From NCBI GenBank assembly GCA_963736355.1, contig CAVTOO010000017.1:1-5297 (forward strand): DNA of 5,297 bases, given 5' to 3'. Source of the DNA: CAVTOO01 sp963736355 (GTDB lineage Bacteria; Pseudomonadota; Alphaproteobacteria; Rhizobiales; Xanthobacteraceae). Positions within the stretch are counted from its first letter, which is position 1; each line of letters opens with the position of its first letter. Positions 1-4,901 of the stretch are shown piece by piece. The position numbers and the translations under genes were made by a program. Below the pieces are notes generated by a model. That model was given only the letters and a program-made list of their open reading frames with translations, made no database searches and was not told the origin of the DNA.

Positions 1-4
1 AAAC

Positions 5-25
5 GCTTCAGCGCATCGAAGCTTG
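5..25 (-). terminator. Possible weak terminator of the GntR regulator
   Basis: Just past the regulator's stop codon, read on the minus strand, GCTTC and GAAGC form a 5-bp stem around an 8-nt loop (arms at 18-22 and 5-9), followed by G and TTT at the window edge. The stem is short and the T-run is cut by the window start, so this is only a candidate Rho-independent terminator. Confidence 0.2.
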
Positions 26-27
26 TC

Positions 28-771
28 TCAGACGCGATCGCCGCTTGCGGCGAACGCCGCGCGCAGACGGCCCTGTACATTCGACAGATGCATGCGCATT
101 GCGGCGCGGGCGGTCTCCGGATCGCGGCGCGAGATCGCGGTCTGAATGGCGCGATGCTCGACATTGACGCGCGCCAGATAGGCCCGCATCGCCTCCGCAT
201 CCTCGATGCTGACGCCGAACCGCGTGCGCGGCAGCAACTGCTCACCAAACATATCGAACAGGATCTGAAACTGCGGATTGCTGGTCATGGCGGCAATGGC
301 GCGGTGAAATTTCGTATCCCAGTCGGTCGCGCTGCCGCCCGCGCTCACCGCCTTGTCCATGCCCTCGATCGCCTCCATGGCGAGTTCGAGTTGCTCCGGC
401 GTGCGCCGTGTCGCGGCGAGCGCTGCCGCCTCGCACTCAACGCAGGTGCGCAATTCCAGAAGATCGATCGCCTCTTTCAGGCTTTCGAATTTCGGCCGCG
501 TGACCGGATAAGGCACCGAGCGCGCACCAAGCACGAACACACCGATGCCTTGCTGGGCACGCACGACGCCGTCTGCTTTCAGGCTTGAGATGGCCTCGCG
601 CACCACGGCGCGACTGACGCCATAGGACAGGCCGAGTTGTTTCTCGGTCGGAAGCTTGGCGCCGACGGAAAATTCGCCACGGCCGATACGATCGCCGATT
701 TCACGATAGAGCCGCTGCGACAAGGGTTCGCGGCGGGTCGAAGACGGGTCCTGGGCGAGATCGGGTGGCAT
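28..771 (-). CDS. GntR family (FadR subfamily, FCD domain) transcriptional regulator
   Basis: The 247-residue product has the two-domain build and length usual for FadR-type GntR regulators. Residues about 15-80 form the winged helix-turn-helix: an LYREIGDRI helix, then KLPTEKQLGLSYGVSRAVVREAI-type recognition residues 39-61 and a wing around QQGIGVFV (73-80). Residues about 98-237 match an FCD ligand-binding domain, with the expected metal-binding set D152, H156, H206 and H228; this bound metal commonly helps hold a carboxylate effector. The ATG at 771 gives the full N-terminal helix. An AAGGA motif lies 13 nt upstream of it, rather far, so the ribosome binding site is weak. The gene is divergent from the kdgD-TRAP operon and shares a 306-bp intergenic region holding palindromes of FadR-group type, so it is probably the local repressor, released by a sugar-acid substrate or intermediate, and likely autoregulated. 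The family call is firm; the ligand is unknown. Confidence 0.93.
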   Translation of the reverse strand: MPPDLAQDPSSTRREPLSQRLYREIGDRIGRGEFSVGAKLPTEKQLGLSYGVSRAVVREAISSLKADGVVRAQQGIGVFVLGARSVPYPVTRPKFESLKEAIDLLELRTCVECEAAALAATRRTPEQLELAMEAIEGMDKAVSAGGSATDWDTKFHRAIAAMTSNPQFQILFDMFGEQLLPRTRFGVSIEDAEAMRAYLARVNVEHRAIQTAISRRDPETARAAMRMHLSNVQGRLRAAFAASGDRV

Positions 772-840
772 GGCGAAAGCTATTTCCTTTGGGTCGCAGG
801 GGGTGGACGCGACCAGAGCCGCCCTCTCGGACGACGCACC

Positions 841-855
841 TTATGTCTGACAACT
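841..855. promoter_or_regulatory. Putative operator 1, regulator-proximal
   Basis: The sequence TTATGTCTGACAACT matches the reverse complement of the best palindrome at 1024-1038 in 12 of 15 positions. Its core TGTCTGACA is a perfect odd-length palindrome centred on 848. It lies 69 bp upstream of the regulator start codon, a position fitting autoregulation. Operator function is inferred from resemblance to the T-N-G-T-N3-A-C-N-A pattern of FadR-group sites and from repetition in the same region. Confidence 0.55.
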
Positions 856-878
856 AGGGCGTCTTCGTCAAGACATCA

Positions 879-890
879 GACAAATTTGTC
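879..890. promoter_or_regulatory. 12-bp perfect palindrome made of two operator half-sites
   Basis: GACAAATTTGTC is perfectly self-complementary. It consists of the GACAA and TTGTC half-sites of the neighbouring operators in inverted order, so it can also be read as two imperfect, overlapping operators centred near 878 (9/13 match to the best site core) and 891 (8/13). It may be an extra binding site or a bridge between operators 1 and 2. Confidence 0.4.
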
Positions 891-895
891 AGGGC

Positions 896-910
896 AGTTG
901 ACGGACATCT
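896..910. promoter_or_regulatory. Putative operator 2
   Basis: AGTTGACGGACATCT matches the perfect palindrome at 1024-1038 in 12 of 15 positions, with differences at positions 6, 8 and 13. It is centred 55 bp from operator 1 and 128 bp from operator 3. Multiple spaced copies would permit cooperative binding or looping across the divergent region, but this is inference. Confidence 0.5.
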
Positions 911-954
911 CGTAGCCGTGAGACGCGGTCGAAAAGTTGAATGCATATAAATAT

Positions 955-979
955 CAATCGATTGCCCCGTATTTTACGG
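955..979. repeat. Two short palindromes in the AT-rich part of the intergenic region
   Basis: CAATCGATTG (955-964) is a perfect 10-bp palindrome. It is followed almost at once by CCGTA-TTT-TACGG (967-979), a 5-bp inverted repeat with a 3-nt centre. Neither resembles the TTGTC/GACAA operator family, so they could be a site for a second regulator or chance. They lie about 45-70 bp upstream of the operator next to kdgD, where an activator would bind. Confidence 0.3.
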
Positions 980-995
980 CATTCTGCGATTCTTA

Positions 996-1025
996 TTGCA
1001 TCCGCTTCTCGACCTTTTGTCCTAG
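996..1025 (+). promoter_or_regulatory. kdgD: Weak candidate promoter of the kdgD operon
   Basis: TTGCAT (996-1001) could act as a -35 element, with TCCTAG (1020-1025) as a poor -10 element after an 18-bp spacer. The -10 match is weak. The main support is positional: the perfect operator palindrome begins at 1024, so a bound repressor would cover the -10 and start region. Other sigma factors or positions are possible. Confidence 0.22.
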
Positions 1026-1038
1026 TTGTCAGACAACT
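1024..1038. promoter_or_regulatory. Putative operator 3, perfect 15-bp palindrome before kdgD
   Basis: AGTTGTCAGACAACT is perfectly symmetrical around its central A at 1031. It contains TTGTCAGACAA, which fits the T-N-G-T-N3-A-C-N-A pattern known for FadR-group GntR regulators. It ends 39 nt before the kdgD start codon, at a place where binding would block transcription initiation or early elongation. With a divergent FadR-type gene next door, it is the best candidate for the main repressor site. Confidence 0.7.
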
Positions 1039-1050
1039 TAACGCGTGTTA

Positions 1051-1075
1051 GGCAGCCTCATCGAGCGAGGCTGCC
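1051..1075 (+). promoter_or_regulatory. kdgD: Leader hairpin covering the kdgD ribosome binding site
   Basis: GGCAGCCTC (1051-1059) pairs perfectly with GAGGCTGCC (1067-1075) around a 7-nt loop, ending 2 nt before the ATG at 1078. The likely Shine-Dalgarno sequence, GAGCGAGG (1063-1070), lies partly in the loop and partly in the 3' arm, so the fold would hide it. There is no T-run, so it is not an intrinsic terminator. It could limit translation, stabilise the mRNA, or be a protein or antisense RNA target; function is inferred. Confidence 0.5.
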
Positions 1076-1077
1076 CC

Positions 1078-1989
1078 ATGCATTTCGATGAGCTTAAGGC
1101 GACGCTGGCTTCAGGACTTTTGTCGTTTCCGGTGACGGACTTCGACGACAGAGGCGGATTCGCCGAGGCCCCCTATCGCGCACGCGTCGCCTGGATGGGC
1201 GGCTTTTCGCCGGCCGCCCTGTTCGCCGCCGGCGGCACAGGCGAGTTCTTCTCGCTCACGGCCAACGAACATCGCGACGTGACGCGCGCGGCGGTTGCGG
1301 CGACGGAAGGCAAGTTTCCAATCATCGGCAGCGCCGGCGGAATCCTCGCCAATGCGATTGAGCAGGCGCGCGAAGTCGAGAAGGCGGGCGCGGCCGGGCT
1401 TCTCCTGTTCCCGCACTATCTGACGGAAGCCTGCACCGAGGGCATGCTCGCCTATGCGCAGGCGATCTGCGACGCGGTCGGTATCGGCGTCATCATCTAC
1501 AATCGCGGCACATTCCGCCTCGACGGCGAAGCCCTGTCGCAACTCGCAGAACGCTGCCAGAATTTCATCGGCGTCAAGGACGGCACCGGCGATCTCGAAC
1601 TCGTCATCGGCATCCGCGCCAGATTAGGCGACCGCGTCGGCTATTTCGGCGGGCTGCCGACGGCGGAATTCTTCGCCGCGCCCTACAAGGCCGCAGGCGT
1701 GCCGACCTATTCGTCGGCCGTGTTCAATTTCATTCCGGAGACGGCCCTGAGCTTCTTCCGTGCGCTGCACCAGGGCGATGAAGCGACGATGCAGCGGCTG
1801 ATGCAGGATTTCTTTGTGCCGTATGCCGCGATCCGCAACCGACGCAAGGGCTATGCGGTGTCGATCGTGAAGGCCGGCGTGCGGCTGCGCGGACGGCCCG
1901 CGGGCCAGGTACGCACGCCGCTTGTCGATTTGACCAGGGAGGAAGAACGAGCGCTCGGCGAGTTGCTCGACGCCAATCAGTTGAACTGA
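1078..1989 (+). CDS. kdgD: KdgD-like 5-dehydro-4-deoxyglucarate dehydratase (DapA/NAL superfamily)
   Basis: Enzymes of this family (EC 4.2.1.41) dehydrate and decarboxylate 5-dehydro-4-deoxy-D-glucarate to 2-oxoglutarate semialdehyde, a cytoplasmic step of glucarate and galactarate breakdown. The 303-residue product is a class I aldolase-like TIM barrel. GLLSFPVTDFD (13-23) and AALFAAGGTGEFFSLT (46-61) are typical of KdgD. Y141 in IIYNR is the expected catalytic tyrosine and K167 in GVKDGTGD the Schiff-base lysine. GGLPTAEFFA and TYSSAVFNF follow, and the C-terminal part has IRNRRKGYAVSIVKAG. A GTG start at 1045 would add 11 residues, but it lacks a ribosome binding site and would run through the leader hairpin; the ATG at 1078 gives the usual family length and follows GAGCGAGG by 7 nt. 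Residues around 84-90 (GSAGGIL) and 143-148 (RGTFRL) look less typical than in the best-known KdgDs, so a paralogue acting on a related keto-deoxy sugar acid is possible. It is first in the operon with a TRAP transporter and an SDR. Confidence 0.85.
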   Translation: MHFDELKATLASGLLSFPVTDFDDRGGFAEAPYRARVAWMGGFSPAALFAAGGTGEFFSLTANEHRDVTRAAVAATEGKFPIIGSAGGILANAIEQAREVEKAGAAGLLLFPHYLTEACTEGMLAYAQAICDAVGIGVIIYNRGTFRLDGEALSQLAERCQNFIGVKDGTGDLELVIGIRARLGDRVGYFGGLPTAEFFAAPYKAAGVPTYSSAVFNFIPETALSFFRALHQGDEATMQRLMQDFFVPYAAIRNRRKGYAVSIVKAGVRLRGRPAGQVRTPLVDLTREEERALGELLDANQLN

Positions 1990-2005
1990 CCGAATCAAAA
2001 GCAAC

Positions 2006-2021
2006 GCCGCAACAAAGCGGC
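2006..2021 (+). other. Small intercistronic hairpin between kdgD and dctP
   Basis: GCCGC (2006-2010) and GCGGC (2017-2021) pair around the loop AACAAA in the 68-nt gap after kdgD. There is no following T-run, so it is not an intrinsic terminator. It could protect an upstream or downstream RNA end, as seen in other operons with an abundant binding protein, but a 5-bp stem is modest. Confidence 0.3.
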
Positions 2022-2029
2022 ACAACAAA

Positions 2030-2050
2030 CCTGCCAAGTGCAGGAGGGAG
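2030..2050 (+). promoter_or_regulatory. dctP: Strong ribosome binding site of dctP with overlapping small hairpin
   Basis: AGGAGGGAG (2042-2050) is the strongest Shine-Dalgarno sequence in the window. From AGGAGG to the ATG at 2058 there are 10 nt. CCTGC (2030-2034) can pair with GCAGG (2040-2044), partly occupying it. A strong site suits a periplasmic binding protein, which TRAP systems need in excess over the permease. Confidence 0.6.
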
Positions 2051-2057
2051 AACGACC

Positions 2058-3042
2058 ATGAAGAGCATGCTTGTGGCGGCCCTCGCGGCCGTGGGAATGA
2101 CCGTAACTCTGCCTGCACCGGCGTCGGCTCAGCTGACGCTGAAATTCAGCCACTACGCGGAAACCAACCACCCCGCGCACACGGCGGCGGTCTCGTTCGC
2201 GCAGAATGTCGAGAAGCGCACCAACGGCCAGATCAAGATCCAGATCTTTCCGGCCAACCAGCTCGGCGACCCGCCGTCAGTGATGCAGCAGATCCAGGCC
2301 GGTGTTGTCGATATCGGCATTCCCACGCAAGGCCAGCTCGACAAGTTCGACAAGGCCTTCGCCACCGTGATGATCCCGTTCGCCTTCGCCAGCGCCAAGG
2401 ACGCACACGCCAAGCTCGACGGGCCGCTGATGGCCTGGTTCGGCCCGCTCGCGGAGAAGCAGGGTTTCAAGATCCTCGGCAACTGGGAATGGGGCTTCCG
2501 CCACATCACCAACACCACGCGCCCCGTGAATGCGCCGGCCGACGTCAAAGGCCTCAAAATTCGTGTCCCGCCGGAAATCCAGCTTGAGGCCGCGATGGAA
2601 GCGCTCGGTGCGCAGGTGACGAAGATCGCATTCCCCGAACTCTATCTCGCACTGTCGCAGAAGGTGGTGGACGGGCAGGAAAACCCGATCGCGGTCATCC
2701 ACTCGCTCAAGCTGTGGGAAGTGCAGAAGTTCATGGCGATGACCGGCCACTCGCTATAATTGCGCGGTCATGGTCATCAACAACAACAAGTTCAACACGC
2801 TCTCCGCCGAGCAGAAGAAAATCCTCGAGGAAGAAGGCAAGGCGGCCGGCAACCTGATGCGCAAGATCGTCGCCGACAGCGAGGCGGGCCAGCTGGCCGA
2901 GATCAAAGCCAAGGGCGTGGCGGTGACGACGCCCGATCCCGCCACGTTCCGTGCGCTGATGGAGCCGGCGTTGAAGAAGATCGCGGGCTATGCCGGCGAG
3001 GACAACGTCAAGAAGTTCATGGGGATCGTATCCGCGAAGTGA
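2058..3042 (+). pseudogene. dctP: TRAP transporter substrate-binding protein DctP, frameshifted
   Basis: The gene would encode a 327-residue periplasmic solute receptor of the DctP family, but two frames are needed. The first (2058-2759, 233 aa) has a Sec signal peptide with probable cleavage after A24 (ASA|Q), then the usual LTLKFSH strand start, AGVVDIG (81-87), VKGLKIRVPP (163-172) with the conserved substrate-binding Arg at 169, and VVDGQENPIAVI (203-214). It stops at TAA 2757 after GHSL. Homology resumes one frame over: reading TCG, skipping one base near 2754, then TAT AAT gives HSYNCAVMVINNNKF and continues to a normal C-terminus and stop at 3040. The summed length is normal and both parts match family expectations, so one extra base near 2751-2755 is the simplest explanation. 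The downstream part could start at ATG 2770, but no ribosome binding site is visible and 90 residues alone would not be a receptor. Frameshift mutation, assembly error and, less likely, recoding all remain open. Confidence 0.88.
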
Positions 3043-3079
3043 TTTCCCTCGTCCTTGGCGAATACGAGAGGCCGGCCTC

Positions 3080-4363
3080 ATGACGACGCTTCTGATTTTC
3101 GCGATCCTGGTGACCTTTATCGGACTTGGATTGCCGATCGCCGTCGCCATGGGGCTGACCACACTGATCGGGATCGCCCTGTTCGGCGATCCCGTGATGT
3201 TCGAAGTGATTTCGCAACGCATCTATGGCGGCATCACGTCGTTTCCGCTGCTCGCCATTCCCTTCTTCATCCTCGCCGGAAACCTGATGAATTCCGGCGG
3301 CATGACGAAACGCATCTTCCGCTTCGCCCATACGCTCGTCGGTCACATGAAGGGCGGGCTCGGCCAGGTGAATGTGGTCGGCTCGATGGTGTTCGCCGGC
3401 ATGTCCGGCTCCGCGCTCGCCGACGCCATGGGGCTCGGCGCGGTGGAAGTGAAGGCGATGCGCGAGAAGGGCTATGAGGCACCGTTCGCCGCCGCCGTCT
3501 CTGCTGCGTCGGCGACAGTCGGCCCCGTCATTCCGCCCTCCATCCCGCTGGTGCTGTTCGGCTCGATGACCGGCACCTCCATCGGCGCGCTGTTTCTCGG
3601 CGGTGTCGTTCCCGGCCTGCTGATGGGCGGGGCCATGATGGTCGTCGTCGCCATCATCGCACGCAGGCGCAACTATCCGAGCGAACCGCGCGCCACCTTG
3701 CGCGAAGCTTTTCATGGCCTCGCCGACGGGCTGCTCGCCATCGTCACGCCCGCCATCATCATGGGCGGCATTCTCGGCGGCTATTTTACGCCGACGGAAG
3801 CTTCGGTCGTCGCCTGCGTCTATGCGCTGGCGCTCGGCATGATCGTCTATCGCGAACTGAAAATTGCCGACATGCCGGCGCTGCTGCTCGACACCGTGAA
3901 GCAGACCGCGCAGGTGATGTGGATCGTCGGCGTCGCCGGTCTGTTCGGCTGGTTCCTGATCATGCAGCGCGTGCCGGACGCGCTGATCGAATGGCTCACC
4001 GCCTTCTCGTCCAACAAATGGGTGCTGCTCACCATTATCAATTTGATCCTGCTGTTCCTCGGCTGTTTCATGGAGGGGATGGCGGTCATGCTGCTGACGG
4101 TACCGATTTTGTTTCCGGTCATCATCAAGCTCGGCATCGACCCGGTGCATTTCGGCGTGCTGATGACGCTGAACCTGATGATCGGACTGCTGACGCCGCC
4201 GGTCGGCATGGTGCTCTACGCGATGTCGTCCGTCGCCAAGGTCTCGATTGCGGCGCTGACCAGGGAATTGTGGCCGTTCATGATCAGCATTGTCATCGTG
4301 CTGGTGGCAATCACCTACTACCCGCCGCTCGTCACGGCCCTTCCCAAACTGTTCTTCCGGTGA
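3080..4363 (+). CDS. dctM: TRAP transporter large permease subunit DctM
   Basis: This inner-membrane subunit forms the transport path of the tripartite ATP-independent periplasmic system and uses an ion gradient, usually sodium. The 427-residue product has the normal length and is hydrophobic almost throughout. Family hallmarks appear in order: ITSFPLLAIPFFILAGNLM (52-70), FAGMSGSALADAMGLGAVEV (105-124), ATVGPVIPPSIP (145-156), GGYFTPTEASVVACVYAL (233-250), GCFMEGMAVMLLTVPILFP (328-346) and NLMIGLLTPPVGMVLY (365-380). An upstream in-frame ATG at 2990 would add 30 residues that lie inside dctP in another frame and do not look like DctM, so the ATG at 3080 is chosen; GAGAG lies 9 nt upstream of it. 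The gene begins 37 nt after dctP and ends 4 nt before dctQ. It appears intact despite the dctP lesion. The family call is firm; the transported compound cannot be told from this subunit. Confidence 0.95.
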   Translation: MTTLLIFAILVTFIGLGLPIAVAMGLTTLIGIALFGDPVMFEVISQRIYGGITSFPLLAIPFFILAGNLMNSGGMTKRIFRFAHTLVGHMKGGLGQVNVVGSMVFAGMSGSALADAMGLGAVEVKAMREKGYEAPFAAAVSAASATVGPVIPPSIPLVLFGSMTGTSIGALFLGGVVPGLLMGGAMMVVVAIIARRRNYPSEPRATLREAFHGLADGLLAIVTPAIIMGGILGGYFTPTEASVVACVYALALGMIVYRELKIADMPALLLDTVKQTAQVMWIVGVAGLFGWFLIMQRVPDALIEWLTAFSSNKWVLLTIINLILLFLGCFMEGMAVMLLTVPILFPVIIKLGIDPVHFGVLMTLNLMIGLLTPPVGMVLYAMSSVAKVSIAALTRELWPFMISIVIVLVAITYYPPLVTALPKLFFR

Positions 4364-4367
4364 CGCC

Positions 4368-4901
4368 ATGACCGACGCCAGCCTCCCCAACCAGACCACG
4401 GGCACCCGCTCCTCGTTCACCGGCACGGCGCGGACCGTCGATCTTCTTGTCGCCCGGACGATCGACCTCGTGACCATGGTGCTGCTTGGCGCGCTGTTCC
4501 TTTTGATCTGCTGGATCGTCGTCGGCCGTCTTCTGAAATTCGGCTCGCCCGCATGGACCGACGAGATCGTCGAGTTCATGCTGGCGTGGCTGATCTTTCT
4601 CGGCGCCGCCGGGCTCTGGCGCAATGGCGAGCAGTTTCGCGTCGATCTTCTCGACCAGACGCTGACCAACGAAACGCTCAAGCACTGGATCGCCCTGCTC
4701 TGCGAAATTCTGAGCCTGATCTTCCTCGCGGTCCTGACCTGGTACGGCACGCGCTTTGCGCTGCGCATCACCGACACGTCGCCGACATGGGCCATTCCGC
4801 GCATCTGGTGGTTTATCGTGATGCCGCTCTCGAGCGGCATCATGGTCGCCTATTCGTCCATTCGCATCGTTCGCCTGCTGCGCGGCCGGACAAGCCCATG
4901 A
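4368..4901 (+). CDS. dctQ: TRAP transporter small permease subunit DctQ
   Basis: The 177-residue product is the four-helix small membrane subunit that partners DctM and is needed for TRAP transport. Helices are visible at about 33-55, 66-84, 104-127 and 143-166. The family pattern is clear: W63-x-D-E-I-V-E, then a second helix ending FLGAAGLWRNGEQFRVD (77-93) and, late, P139-x-W with WWFIVMPLSSGIMVAYSSIR (147-166). A longer frame opening at 4290 overlaps dctM and lacks family similarity; the ATG at 4368 follows dctM by 4 nt with GGTGA (4359-4363) just upstream. Its stop overlaps the SDR start as ATGA, which points to translational coupling. The gene lies after dctM rather than between dctP and dctM, where it is more often found. 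Confidence 0.93.
   Translation: MTDASLPNQTTGTRSSFTGTARTVDLLVARTIDLVTMVLLGALFLLICWIVVGRLLKFGSPAWTDEIVEFMLAWLIFLGAAGLWRNGEQFRVDLLDQTLTNETLKHWIALLCEILSLIFLAVLTWYGTRFALRITDTSPTWAIPRIWWFIVMPLSSGIMVAYSSIRIVRLLRGRTSP

Larger units (their letters stand above)
772..1077. promoter_or_regulatory. Divergent intergenic control region
   Basis: This 306-bp stretch separates the divergent regulator and the kdgD operon and contains no credible gene. It holds an array of related palindromes (near 841-855, 879-890, 896-910 and 1024-1038), an A+T-richer central part (about 932-1000) with two further short palindromes, and a leader hairpin right before kdgD. Promoters in both directions must lie here, but no strong sigma-70 match is visible. 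For the regulator, a minus-strand TTGACG (866-871) and CATAAG (840-845) are separated by 20 bp, which is too long to trust. Confidence 0.8.

Noticed and set aside
88..588. A 166-codon plus-strand open frame opposite the regulator gene
   Set aside because: It is Arg/His/Ala-rich without recognisable motifs and lies entirely opposite a well-supported GntR-family gene.
637..915. A 92-codon plus-strand open frame reaching into the divergent promoter region
   Set aside because: It overlaps the regulator's HTH-coding part in antisense and then runs through the operator array. No ribosome binding site or protein family pattern is visible.
1045..1077. GTG at 1045 as an upstream start for kdgD
   Set aside because: It lacks a Shine-Dalgarno sequence, would translate the leader hairpin, and makes the protein 11 residues longer than usual for the family.
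2755..2760. TATAAT, a perfect -10 consensus, just at the dctP frameshift
   Set aside because: It is simply the Tyr-Asn codons of the restored DctP frame. No suitable -35 element lies 16-19 bp upstream and no promoter is expected there.
2770..3042. A separate 90-residue protein
   Set aside because: It is the C-terminal part of DctP in the shifted frame, with no ribosome binding site before ATG 2770.
3048..3077. Possible hairpin CTCGT/ACGAG and the GGCCGGCC palindrome between dctP and dctM
   Set aside because: The stem is 5 bp with an 11-nt loop and no T-run, and an 8-bp GC palindrome is expected by chance in a GC-rich genome.
3017..4843. A 608-codon open frame on the minus strand antisense to dctM and dctQ
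   Set aside because: It is rich in His, Arg, Asp and Gln without any domain pattern, and lies opposite two clear membrane protein genes. High G+C with hydrophobic codons on the plus strand leaves few stops on the opposite strand, so this is a shadow.
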